DNA of 64,000 bases from Calliopum simillimum (GCA_951812925.1 OX638369.1:54696373-54760372); one strand, 5' to 3'. Positions 24,092 through 35,218 are shown, counted from the first letter of the stretch. Notes: generated by a model not told the origin, from the letters alone. Program-made: numbers and translations.

Positions 24092-24584
24092 TACTTTGTA
24101 TGAAGTTTGTATTTGTCTTTATTCAAAAAGTCATAGCTTTTAAATGCCTAGCCGTATCTGGATGAGTAGACCCTCTCTAGATAGTTCTTTTTATACACTA
24201 TAAAAAAAATTTAAAAGTATATTTTTTTTTTTAAAAAGATGAAACTTTTGGTACATTTTGTATAAAGTTTTTATATATTTTCATTCAAAAGGTCATAACT
24301 TTTGAACCAGATAATTTTTTTCAATAAATTAGCCAAAGCGTTCTTACTACGCAACAACACCTTTCTAACGGTGCTAAAATCATAGCAATACAATAAGTTG
24401 TTCGGAAGTTATAAATCATCAAAGACAATCTCGCAACAGCGAAAGAAACCCAAAACTTCAAACGATTTTTGGCTGAGTCAAAATTCACCGCAGATATATG
24501 GTCCCAAGGAGTTTTTAACTTAGATTTTAACGGAAAATCCGAAACTGAATGAAAGTAAGTGGACAAAAAATTTGATCCTCTCTA

Positions 24585-25692
24585 ATGCTTATGCAGATGA
24601 TATTCAAATATACTTGTCGCGTCGTGTTGGTCTCATTGATGATCTTACTTACAGGATTAATGAGGACTTGGCTGCTGTTAGCAAATGGGCTACTTTAAAT
24701 GATCTTTGCCTTAATCCGACTAAGTCGATTGTCTTATCAATCTCACGAACTATACCAGAAATTGATCAAATTCCTTCTTTGAGTATTGGTGATTATCAAT
24801 TGAGGTTTGTTGACAAGTCCACTTGCCTTGGGTTTCAACTGAATTCTACTTTAACTTGCGTTGACCACATTAACTTGGTTATAAGAAAAATATATTCTAC
24901 ACTGCGATATCTGCGTATGTCGACTGACTTTACGCCAGTTGAAACCAAGCGAAAGCTAGTTATGCAACTTATAGTCCCCTTCATATCCTACTTTGAAGTT
25001 ATCTATAGCAAATTAGATTCTAGGTCGCTGCATAAATTGCAAATTGCTTTTAATAACGCTACACGCTATGTATATGGGATACGTAGATATGACCATGTCT
25101 CTTCATGGAGCAGTAAGATTCTTGGTTGCTCGATTGAGAATTTCCTAAAATTAAAAACTCCGTCTTACCTTTATGAAAAACTTAGGTTCAGTATTTACAA
25201 TAGATCTTTCAATTTAATTTTACCTAAATTCATGTACTATAATTCAACACGATTCTTCTTCATCAACGCCATAAGGACTTGGAACTCGTTGCCACACAAC
25301 ATAAATAGCATTAACAACTTTAAGCATTCAATAAATACTTCAACACTTTTCAAATTAAGATAATTTTTTTTTTTTTTAATTCATTTACTTATTTTTTCTT
25401 CCTTTTTTCGTGGAAAAACCAGACATTTGTTATTATTTCATTTGTATTATATTAGTCACGAGCCATGTGTACTTTTATTTATTTAATACTGACTTTAATG
25501 TTATTTTTTATCTACTAAATTTTATGTTTTAAAGTTTATAAATTAACTTCGTACCTGTAATTTTTACTCTAAGTTTATCTTAAGAATTCATATATTCCAA
25601 TGTTTTATTGACCAATTTTAAATTTGTTGTACAGCATAAAGATTGTAATCTTATTTTACTAATGTTTAAATAAATTAAATTGAAATTGAAAT
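24585..25692 (+). pseudogene. LINE reverse transcriptase, 3' part and 3' UTR
   Basis: After the duplicated 8 bp the frame resumes with ADDIQIYLS (catalytic motif C). It continues through thumb-like sequence (LNPTKSIVLSIS, KSTCLGFQL, KRKLVMQLIVP) to the C-terminal TRFFFINAIRTWNSLP block and a stop at 25361-25363. A roughly 330-bp 3' UTR ends in AATTGAAATTGAAATA repeats, the probable 3' terminus. Apart from the 5' truncation and the hAT-type insertion I see no stop or frameshift, so the insertion may have hit a fairly young copy. Confidence 0.85.
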
Positions 25693-25911
25693 ATTAATTA
25701 TTGTTTTTATAATTCAAATATTCACATTTTTACAGCAATTTCAAATTTCCGGCTATATGGTAGTTTTACAATACTAAAGAATTCAAAAAAGTCGCTGAAG
25801 AAAACTCATTATTCATGCATACACAATCAATGACCAAGCTGTTGCATTTCCATTGAATTTTTGCGATGTAGCCCACAGAGACCAATTTAACTTTCTATGA
25901 GTTTCAAGAGG

Positions 25912-27985
25912 TACGAGGGGCACTATTTATGTTTCGGGAACTGGCAACACTAATGTCAATAGCTAAAATCTGGCAACACCATAATAAAGTTTGACATTTT
26001 TTAGCATAAACGTACTCACAACGTTTTGATGTACAAATGCTATTTGTTTTGTTTCCAGTGAGTTAAGAAAATCAATTTGGCCAAAAAATGGAAATTACAA
26101 GAAAAGGTTTTCGTTGGATTATTTTTCACAAATTTCGACGTGGATTATGTCAACAAGAATGTGTCGATGAACTCAGTTTTTTGTATGGCGATAAAGCACC
26201 ATCAAAAACCACAGTATATGGTTGGTATAGTGAATTCAATTGTGGTCGGCGTTCGGTCACCGACGCACAGTGTGAGATTTTGCCAATATAGGGCATCAAA
26301 ATTCATTTTCAATTTTGTATATGAACTTTAACTCTTTATGCAAAGGTTTGGTTCTGAGATGAAAAAAATCGGACAAAATCTACTTACACCTCCCATACAA
26401 ATGTGCCTTTTTTTGTAAAAAAAAAAAATTGATTGTATTGAAGATATCAACTTGAAAATTTGTATTTACCATTTCAGTGATATCTGAATACTACTGTCAA
26501 AAATGAGAGTGATTAAAAAAGATAACATACATTTTTTTTCATGATTTCAGTGCAATTGTTTATTATAACACTTCAGTCATTGTAAAAAAAGTAGCCTTTG
26601 GGCAAAAAATGGGCAAGATTTTATTTTTTAAGTCTATTCTATGAGTATGTTTGCTCATCCTGTATGCTTTGTCATAGCCGATCTACGCCCAACTTGTGGG
26701 TTATACATAGTCTGTGGAAGATTCAAGATTTTGGAAATTTGTCTTACCTTTTAGCTGATTATAAAATAATTGATTAAAATATTTAAGTGACAATGTAAGG
26801 GTTGTGTATAGCAAAAATTTTTAGTGAAAGTATTGACCTTTAACGCAAAAAATTTTTTGCCAAAAAACAAAACCACACAACTTCAATTTTATCGCTCAAA
26901 GTTTTGTTACCGATGCAAGCTCGAAAATTTGTTTTCGCATGCTGTTAACATGCCAATGACACACATTATTCTCTTTTATGCTTATTTGCTTAACAATTGG
27001 GGTCTTTTCTAACAAATTACAAAATATGATAGATTTTCAAGCACATTGTTTTTTTTTTTTTTCATTTTGACGTCCTAGATTGGCAAAATCTCACACTGTG
27101 CGACGGATGAAATGATAATGAAAGGTCGTCATGTGGCATATTGTGAGATAGAAGCATCCTTGCACATTAGTTCCACTTCAATACATTCGATTTTCCACGA
27201 ACACTTTGTTGGAAAAAAAACGTTTGTTCTCGTTGGAAACCCCATAATTTATCAATATCTCAAAAAAAGGCTCGCATCGTTTGGTGTAAGGGAATGATTA
27301 AAAAATTCGGCCGTGGTGCTTCAAAAGACGTGTATAAGATCGTGAGGAATCATGGATATATGCGTATGAGCCGGAAACAAAACAGCAATCGACCGTGTGG
27401 GTATTCCAAGATGAGCTAAATCCAACAAAAGTTGTTCGTGGAAGTAGCACAACAAAGCAAATGATCACCTGTTTCTTCGGCCGAATGAGTCATGTGGCCA
27501 CTGTACCGCTTGAACAACGTAGGACGGTCAATTCTGAGTAGTACACGACCATTTGTTTGCCGAAAGTCTTCTGTGAAATTCGTTAAACCAACCCCCGAAG
27601 ACGAATCATTCTCCATCATGACAATGCATACTCTAACACATCTCGTGAAACATGTGAATTTTTGAGCAGTCAAAACATTGAATTGATAACTCATCCTCCG
27701 TACAGTCTTAATTTGGGACTCAATGACATCTTCTTGTTCCCAAACATCAAAGGTAAACTGCGTGGTCAACGATTTACGAGCTCCGAAGAAGCAGTTGAAG
27801 CGTTCAAAAACCATGTTTTGGAGGTGTCTCAAGAGGAATGGGAAAACTGCTATGACAAATGGTTTGAACGAATGCAAAAGTGTACTGATCATCAAAGGGA
27901 ATATTTTGAAAAACAATAAAGCCATTTTCAATTAAAAATGTTTGTTATTATTTGCTATTCCCGAAATATAAGTGGAGCTGTTTTG
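25912..27985 (+). pseudogene. mariner transposon with inactivated transposase
   Basis: Inverted ends containing TATTTCGGGAA (left near 25912-25945, right near 27955-27985) bound a mariner-type unit. The transposase starts at 26088 with the N-terminal helix-turn-helix (TRKGFRWIIFHKFRRGL, QQECVDEL). It is broken by an 835-bp insertion at 26266, resumes with HVAYCEIEASLHISSTSIHS, then suffers frameshifts and stops. It ends at 27919 with RMQKC...REYFEKQ. The second catalytic Asp (HHDNA) is present. The third, in the motif usually written YSPDLAP, is changed: here YSLNLGL, so Asp is replaced by Asn. It could not be active. Confidence 0.85.
26266..27100. mobile_element. Transib-like non-autonomous element with RSS-like ends
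   Basis: The ends are inverted repeats of about 37 bp beginning CACAGTGTGAGATTTTGCC, flanked by an exact 5-bp duplication, CGACG (26261-26265 and 27101-27105). A 5-bp GC-rich duplication and a CACWRTG start are the marks of Transib transposons. Twenty-three bases after the CACAGTG heptamer both ends carry TCAAAAT, resembling the A-rich nonamer of a recombination signal. The interior has no transposase. It sits in the mariner coding region. Confidence 0.75.
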
Positions 27986-28037
27986 TTTTCAAGAAACATT
28001 TATTTAAACTTTAACATTTTTTAAAAAGATTTTTGTA

Positions 28038-28103
28038 AGAAATTTACATTTTCTGATTTCATCAAGTTCAAGAAATTTACATTTTCTGATTTCATCAAGT
28101 TCA
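28038..28103. repeat. 33-bp tandem duplication
   Basis: The unit beginning AGAAATTTACATTTTCTG occurs twice in perfect head-to-tail copies. The rest of 27986-28726 is AT-rich with no recognised gene. Confidence 0.9.
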
Positions 28104-29099
28104 AGGTGCGAAAACACAGAAACGGTATTATTTCTTGCTATTTTGGTAAATATGATTATTACAGTGACTTGTAAAAGAACTGTGTTAAATTTGTAAAGTT
28201 TAAAATAAAACCAATTAAAAGAAATATGTATAATTAATTATTCGACAACAGATTAACGTGCTCTGCATTAACTCATTTACCTATATAAATGTACATACAC
28301 ATATCCGAAGTGTACAGCAGAAATTATGTTAAAAAACATGTGCAACATATTTCAGCATTTCAATTTCAAATTTTTCCTTTAGTAAAGTAAAAAAATAATA
28401 TAAAAAAATGTAATTTTCCATATTTTACATTAACACATTTTGCATTAAATTTTTTACAATAATTGCATAAAAAAATATTAAATTATGGCACTTGTGAAGT
28501 GTGAAATTGAGTTATCAAGCCTAAATAAATTCAACATTTGTGTTAAAAGCTTAAAAAATTATGGCTAAATAAAATAAAAAAAAGAACACTCTAATGATGA
28601 TTGGCAATTATGTTAATATTTAAAATAAGAAGTAATTTTTGGAATTCCGAGTCTGACAAAAACAGACAATAAACTTCTATAACTCCAACATATATTTGAT
28701 AATGTGTTAAAGGGAATATCATATACCACATTACCAGACCCTGAAATAAACTTTTTTAAAAGTTTTCTTTTAAGTTTATTTAGACTAAAAACTTTTAAAT
28801 CATTTAGATAAAAGTTTTTAAAAACTTTAAACTTTTTGAAATAAAAGTTTTAAAAAACTTATAAAAAAAACTTTTAAAAATAAAAGTTTTTTTTAAAAGT
28901 TTTTAAAAACTTTTATGCTTAAAGAGTTTTTTATAAAAGTTTTTTGAAAAAGTTTTTAAAAACTTTTATCCATAAAAGTTTTTATATAAAAGTTTTTTCA
29001 AAAACTTTTATATAAAAACTTCTAAGCAAGAAGTTTTTCATGAAAGTTTTTGATAAAATCTGTCACATAAAAGTTTTTTTTTGGGAAATAAATACCTTG

Positions 29100-29640
29100 C
29101 AAAAAGCCCCTGTGTAAAATTACGGCCCAATTTTTTAAAAAAAATTTATTGCACCAATCGATGGGGAAAGGTTGAAAATACATTTTGGACATGACCAGAG
29201 GAGTCCCCGACCCCTCTAAGTGACCGATTTGGGCCCATTTTGGTGAAAAATTTTTATTGAACCAATCGATGGGGAAAGGTCGAAAATAGATTTTCGACAT
29301 GACCAGGGGTGTCCCAGACCCCTCTAAGTGACCGATTTGGGCCCATTTTGGTGAAAATTTTTTATTGCACCAATCGATGGGGAAAGGTCGAAAATACATT
29401 TTGGACATGACCAGGGGTGTCCCCGACCCCTCTAAGTGACCGATTTGGGCCCATTTTGGTGAAAAATTTTTATTGCACCAATCGATGGGGAAAGGTCGAA
29501 AACAGATTTTGGACATGACCAGGGGTGTCCCCGACCCCTCTAAGTGACCGATTTGGGCCCATTTTGGTGAAAAAATTTTATTGCACCAATCGATGGGAAA
29601 ATGTGGAACATACATTTTGGATATGATCAAATGTACCTCC
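29100..29640. repeat. 108-bp tandem array, left arm
   Basis: The GTGACCGATTTGGGCCC core recurs at exactly 108-bp steps (29221, 29329, 29437, 29545). As 108 is a multiple of three, the minus strand stays open for 202 codons of a repeated 36-residue block (FPIDWCNKNFSPKWAQIGHL). The same array lies inverted in the other arm. Confidence 0.9.
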
Positions 29641-30109
29641 GGCTACTCCTGTGACCGTTTATTGCCATATTTTTAAAATTTCGTTAGTGGACATTCAAAT
29701 GACAAAAAATAGAGCATAACCTACTGCATCTAGCGCTGCTGTTGCTTTTGCTTTTATGTTTTGTTATTGAATATGTAAGCACATTCTTATTTTTCTTCGC
29801 ATGCAAGTTCGGTAAAATCTGAATTTGCAAGTGATCATAGGTAGAAAAACATTATGCACATACATATGTGAGTATGTATAAGGAAAATAAGAATGTGCAT
29901 TCATATTCAATAACAAAAAATAAAAGCAAAAGCTACAGCAGCGCCAGATGCAGTAGGTTATGCTCTATTTTTTGCCATTTGAATGTCCACTAACGAAATT
30001 TTAAAAATATGGCAATAAACGGTCACAGGAGTAGCCAGAGGTACATTTGGTCATGTCCAAAATGTATGTTCCACAATTTCCCACAGATTGGTGCAATAAA
30101 ATTTTTTTT

Positions 30110-30790
30110 ATAAAAGGCGTCTAAAACGGTTATTAAGAGGGGTCGGGGACACCCTTGAGTCATGTCCAGAATCTATTTTCGACCTTTCTTCATCGATTGG
30201 TGCAATAAAAATTTTTCACCAAAATGGGCCCAAATCGGTCACTTAGAGGGGTCGGGGACACCCCTGGTCATGTACAAAATGTATTTTCAACCTTTTCCCA
30301 TCGATGGGTGCAATAAAAATTTTTCACCAAAATGGGCCCAAATCGGTCACTTAGAGGAATCGGGGACACCCCTGGTCATGTCCAAAATGTATTTTCGACC
30401 TTTCCCCATCGATTGGTGCAATAAAAATTTTTCTCGAAAATGGGCCCAAATCGGTCACTTAGAGGGGTCGGGGACTCCTCTGGTCATGTACAAAATGTAT
30501 TTTTAACCTTTCCCCATCGATTGGTGCAATAAAATTTTTCACCAAAATGGGCCCAAATCGGTCACTTAGAGGGGTCGGGGACTCCTCTGGTCATGTACAA
30601 AATGTATTTTCAACCTTTCCCCATCGATTGGTGCAATAAAATTTTTTCACCAAAATGGGCCCAAATCGGCCACTTAGAGGGGTCGGGGCCACCCCTGGAC
30701 TTGTCCAAAATCTATTTTTGACCTATCCCCTTCGATTGGTGCCATAAAATTTTTTCACCGAAATGGGCTCAAACAGTCGCATTTTATCTT
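30110..30790. repeat. 108-bp tandem array, right arm (inverted)
   Basis: About six units, with the GGGCCCAAATCGGTCAC core recurring at 107-108-bp steps near 30240, 30348, 30456, 30563 and 30671. They are reverse-complementary to the left array. One plus-strand stretch stays open for 114 codons (30162-30506). Confidence 0.9.
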
Positions 30791-31221
30791 TCAGCTCTAT
30801 AAATAAGCGTGTAATTTGTAATATTCAGTCACTGGATTTTTTTCAAGGTATTTCTTTTTTTTGCCATGTTTTTTTCCAAAAAAAAAACTTTTATATGAGA
30901 AGTTTTTTGAAAAACTTTTATAAAAAACTTTTAAAAATAAAAGTTTTTAAAAACTTTTTCAAAAAACTTTTATACAAAAACTTTTATGGATAAAAGTTTT
31001 TTGAAAGAGTTTTTTGAAAAAGTTTTTAAAAACTTTTAAAAATAAAAGTTTTTATAAACTTTCATACAATAAAAGTTTTCAAAAACTTGCAATTGCAAAA
31101 CTTTTTGAATAAAAGTTTCAAGGTCTGCACATTACAATATTTTTAGCTGTACATAGTTGAATAATGGAATAATAAATTACTGGATTCAACAATTTTGAGC
31201 GTTGTGTTTCCTATGACACTC

Positions 31222-31293
31222 TCACTTATTTGCCACTGGTATTTTTTTGAGAATCCGCAATCCCCCTAAGCGTAAAGCTTTATCGAATTCTAT
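31222..31293 (-). CDS. Nested secreted-peptide gene, candidate exon 2
   Basis: After AG at 31294-31295 the frame that follows exon 1 in phase 0 gives IEFDKALRLGGLRILKK, six more residues and a TGA. The acceptor has a weak pyrimidine tract and no protein match was available, so this exon is provisional. It would give a 75-residue precursor with a basic C-terminus. The gene's 3' region ends about 95 bp from the hAT-type foldback boundary at 31127. Confidence 0.35.
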   Translation of the reverse strand: MEFDKALRLGGLRILKKIPVANK

Positions 31294-31396
31294 CTACTCG
31301 GTGGGTCCAACAAATGCTTTAAAATTTTTTCTCATTTCGAAAACGATTCTTAGCTAAAATTTTTTTATTTTTTATTATTTTAAATTTTTTAACTAT

Positions 31397-31503
31397 GGGG
31401 GTTATCGTGAATCAAGATTCCCGGGGAATTTTCTCAATCCACCGTGCATTCTCTATTGCATTTTAAGAAAATTCCCCGGGAATCTTGATTCACGATAACC
31501 CCC
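31397..31503. mobile_element. 107-bp perfect-hairpin MITE
   Basis: Two exactly complementary 38-bp arms (31397-31434 and 31466-31503, starting GGGGGTTATCGTGAATC) surround a 31-bp loop. TAT stands on both sides (31394-31396 and 31504-31506), a likely 2-3 bp target duplication. The perfect arms suggest a recent insertion. It lies in the proposed intron of the nested peptide gene. Confidence 0.7.
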
Positions 31504-31552
31504 TATGTATTTATGTACTTTTATATAGATTTATGTGTAATATGTGAAGTAC

Positions 31553-31708
31553 CTTAAATTTTTGTATTAGTGTATTTAGTTCATCAGCGGTAAAGACAGG
31601 TTTAGCAGATTTGGTCAAGACGATATACCAGATATCACCTTTTGAGTCTTTAGCAGAAGCAAAGGTTACTGCAAATAGTCCCAAAAACAATGCAATTTTA
31701 AGCCGCAT
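31553..31708 (-). CDS. Nested gene for a small secreted peptide, exon 1
   Basis: ATG at 31708 opens 52 codons starting with a textbook signal peptide (MRLKIALFLGLFAVTFASA, cleavage probably after ASA). A short polar mature part follows, containing KDSKGDIWYIVLTK and a helical ADELNTLIQKFK, up to an AAG|GTACTT donor at 31552. A TATA box sits about 70 bp upstream of the ATG. The gene lies in the 31.8-kb dpr-like intron, on the same strand. It looks like one of the compact, TATA-driven genes for secreted peptides common in flies (salivary, accessory-gland or immune-type). I do not recognise the family, so the function is unknown. Confidence 0.6.
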
Positions 31709-31776
31709 TTTTTTTCAATCCGTTTTAGCGATATTAAAGATACTTTCTAATTGATTGGTTTTGGAGAAGGACACTG

Positions 31777-31784
31777 TTTATATA
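31777..31784 (-). promoter_or_regulatory. TATA box of the nested peptide gene
   Basis: TATATAAACAG on the minus strand lies about 25-30 bp before an AATCAATTAG that could hold the transcription start, leaving a 5' leader of about 45 nt. Confidence 0.5.
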
Positions 31785-31957
31785 CTTTCTCTTGAATCGG
31801 TTGATCTTTCCGACAAACAATACTATGTTTCCACAGGTTTATTACTGTGAAATTAAAATGTTTTGCGAAGGCAATTTCGAAGTTTTTTTTTATATAAGGT
31901 TGTCTAAAACTAAAATACAGAAAAGTGAGCTAAGTGTAACCATTTTTTTCATACATA

Positions 31958-34900
31958 TCGGGCATTCCACGGCAAATTTTTCTATGGTGGAAAAATTAAA
32001 AAGTGTCATATTACAAATTTTTTTTCATAAACTTATGGGTTATATCCGTAAGTATTTCAAATATTTTTTTTTGTCTTTGACAATCGCCTAAGGTAAATTA
32101 ATTAACATTTTATTAAGCTAAGTCAAAATATTATTTTTATGTGAAAAAATCGCTTATGTTGCATAGTTGGCCATGAAAAAACTAAAGCCGCAAGTGTCAT
32201 TTTCTTTGTTTAGTGATATTAATTATTTTGTTTTCTATGTCCTCGTTGATTAATTTTATTATATTAATGCAATCTTTCCTTAGTCTGACCAAATTCTGGT
32301 AGGAACCTGGTTTTTGTCCCGTCCATCCCAAAATAAGCATTTTTTTATCATAGTATGATACAATCATTTGGGAGAATAAAATGATGTTACCTGGAAAGTT
32401 TTGCGGGATTTTTGCAAATGAGTTATTTTATAAATTTCGATGTGCTCTTTCCGAATTTCAACTTTGCTACCTCGAATCGTGTTCGCTCTCGCCACCATAT
32501 TGGAAAAATGGCGCCCAAAATCAGTTTTTTACAAATATCTATTTAACGGATACATTTGGAGAAAAATATTGTGGCGCAATATTGTAGCTTATAAAAATGA
32601 CCTAACAATTGTTTTCGTACGACTTATAACTCAGGAGATATCCTAATTCAAATTTCGAAAAAAAATTAGTAAATTGTGCATGCCGCTTGTGAGTAGGCAC
32701 AGTGATTTGTTGAGCTTAAAATTACAATAACTCAAGAACGGTGTATCACACGTTCACAGTAAAAATGTTTATTTGTAGGAATTTGCTTGTACTACAAACT
32801 GCACACTATTTTTTTTTTTTCATATGACGTATAGTTTCAGAGATATTTTTTTAAACAACACTAAAATTTCGAAAAAAACTGTTTTTTCAAAATAGCTCCA
32901 AAACTGTTCAACCTAGAAAAAAAATTGTTCATGGATTTTGTAGAACGTTTAATTTCCTATAAGGGTCTCTCCGAACTGTTTTTCCGTCCGACTTACCGTT
33001 CATTAGATATCGCGTCTTGAAAATCATTCATAATTGAATAATGTACTATGCGCCCTACTATGTTCAATTTTGAATGATGTTCAAGTCGCGATATCTCATA
33101 AAGGGTAAGTCTGACGAAAAAACAGTTCGGAGAGATCCCTATTGGGAATTGAACGTTCAACAAAACGCATGGACAATTCTTATTCTAGGTCAAACAGTTT
33201 TGGAGCTATTTCGAAAAAACTGTTTTTCGAAATTTTAGTGTTGTTGAAAAAATATCTCTGAAACTATAGGTCATATGAAAAAAAAAAATTGTATGTAGTT
33301 TGTAGTACAAGCAATTTCCTACTGTGAACGTGTGATACACCGTTCTTGAGTTATCGTAATTTTAAGCTCAACACATCGCTGTGCCTATTCATAAGCGGCA
33401 TGCACAATTTACTAATTTTTTTTCGAATTTTGAATTAGAATATCTCCTGAGTTATAAATCGTACGAAAACAATTGACAGATTATTTTTATAGAAAATTTT
33501 ATAAGCTACAATATTGCGCCACAATATTTTTCTCCAAATGTATCCGTTAAAGAGATATTTTTAAAAAACTGATTTTGGACGCCATTTTTCCAATATGGCG
33601 GCGAGAGCGAACACGATTCGAGGTAGCAAAGTTGAAATTCTGAAAGAGCACATCGAAATTTATAAAATAACTCATTTGCAAAAATCCCGCAAAATTTTCC
33701 GGGTAAAACTACCAAATGACTGTACTATCATCATTACGTTAAAAGAGGTTTCTTTAGAATAGGGTCCCGTTATATGTAAGTAAAAATAGCACACAACACT
33801 TTTTTGTCATGATATGTTATCAAAGATAGTTACTGTGAGATTTAGGTATACTACGAAATCTGTCCCGTCCTTCCCAAATTATTTATAATTTTGTAACTTT
33901 TAACTATTGCATTTTATTACGTATTTTACGCATTATTCTTAAGTTTTAAACATTTTTCGGCTTTGGAGACCCCCAATGAAATTTTCCGTAGAATATTTTT
34001 GTAGAACACACTAACCCATTATGACTTAGCTGTTGGAAGAAAAACAGGGGTCAAAAAGACCCACAAAAACAGGATATAATGGGTTGAGATGCTAAAGTGA
34101 ATTATTTGTGGCGTGATTTCGTGGAGTCCTTGGAATAACAAGTTTCGTCCGAAATGAAGATTAAGAGTTTTACAGTAGAGTGAAATTTCGAAAATACGTT
34201 TTTCGCATGTATTTTAGCTAAAAAAAAATGGTTTGTGGTTGATTTTGGGTTAAAAATTTTATTTTTTTATATATTTTGATTCAGGACAAAAAATTTGAGA
34301 TATCGTACAACTGATTCCAAGCATTTTTGAGATCGCAATAAAAAAAAAACCGCATTAAGCCAAGGTTTTGCATTAATTGACGTTGCGTGATCTCTAAATG
34401 ACCTTAAAAAAAATTTTAAAAGTTTCGGCTCACTTATGTGATACCCTCTTTCATATTTTTTGGGTTAAAAGTGGTTTTTGAAAAAAAAATTTTTTTTTTG
34501 AATCAGTCTACTGTTGATGCACTTCCCAAAATTGAATCCAAGCAACTCAAATGTTATATTTTTTTAAGCCATACATTTATAAATAAATTTTGGTACAATT
34601 ATTTTTTGTTAAAATTTTGTCCCGTCCATCCCGTCCCGTCCATCCCACACAATTTAGTGCTTAGTCAATTTGTTAACAATGATCCCAAAAATTTATGAAC
34701 ATTTCTTGAAAATATGAAGCATTGGTAATAAGTATACATTTATTTTGTTGACCCTTTTTAAGTCATTTCGTAGAAATATCAAACAGAAAAATTTGTCCAA
34801 AAAGCAATAAATTTTTTGTGTCCCGTCCATCCCAAACTTTCTGAGCAAATTCTTCGGAACACATGCTTCATTATAGGCTTATATGTAGACTAATATATTC

Positions 34901-35028
34901 TGTGTTAATCTGAAAACATACTCCTTTAAAACAGAAAACAATATCGCGGTGCATACCTCTAAATCAGCACTTTCTATCAGTATATCTCTACGAAATGTCC
35001 CGTCCATCCCCGTGGAATGGCCGATATA
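31958..35028. mobile_element. GTCCCGTCCATCCC-rich element, composite
   Basis: GGGCATTCCACGG at the left and CCGTGGAATGGCC at the right form inverted ends. TACATATC and GATATATC next to them may be a worn 8-bp duplication. A GTCCCGTCCATCCC motif, sometimes doubled, recurs near 32318, 33859 (variant), 34619, 34633, 34819 and 34998. No transposase is visible. A foldback occupies the middle. Confidence 0.4.
32350..33730. repeat. Foldback element, arms about 650 bp
   Basis: The arms, running from CAATCATTTGG (left) and to CCAAATGACTG (right), are close reverse complements meeting near 33040. Each carries the same chance open frame of about 68 codons. The inner part (GCATGCCGCTT...GTAGGCACAG to the centre) is shared with 52558-53130. 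The target duplication is not clear. Confidence 0.65.
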
Positions 35029-35218
35029 TCAAAATAGCTTTATTGAGTAAAATATTTTCCATTTTTATTGACCACCTCTCGTCATCTTTCGGGAAAAATC
35101 ATAATACCGTCCTTAAAGAATTTCTTGGGTTTCTACTCGAAAAACTCGGATAAGACACGGCTGGGAGTAATCGATTTTAATTTTAAAGGATATCACAAAC
35201 GCGTTTTCTTCTGAATTG

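Larger units (their letters stand above)
21383..24584. mobile_element. hAT-type foldback element in the LINE, itself interrupted
   Basis: It starts TAGAGAGGATCAA, ends TTGATCCTCTCTA and is flanked by an exact 8-bp duplication, ATGCTTAT (21375-21382 and 24585-24592). An 8-bp target duplication with TAGAG ends is typical of hAT transposons. Removing the 1712-bp insert (22380-24091) leaves about 1490 bp of two long arms meeting near 22100. No transposase is present. The arms share CATAACTTTTGAA and ACGGCTAG motifs with other foldbacks here. Confidence 0.8.
28735..31127. mobile_element. 2.4-kb hAT-type foldback with inverted 108-bp arrays
   Basis: It starts CAGACCCTGAAA, ends TTTCAAGGTCTG and has an exact 8-bp duplication CACATTAC on each side (28727-28734 and 31128-31135), as for hAT elements. 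The plan from the outside inwards is AAAAGTTTTTAAAAAC-rich arms of several hundred bp, a tandem 108-bp array, and a unique inverted core (CTACTGCATCTAGCGCTGC...) meeting near 29850. The arms are near mirror images. No transposase is present. Confidence 0.85.

Noticed and set aside
29022..29630. 202-codon minus-strand ORF (and 114-codon plus ORF at 30162-30506)
   Set aside because: Both are translations of the 108-bp non-coding repeat, whose period is a multiple of three; the same DNA is inverted in the other arm.
32381..32646. Pairs of 68-69 codon ORFs mirrored at 33506-33715
   Set aside because: Mirror copies in the two arms of a foldback; conservation reflects arm identity, not coding.
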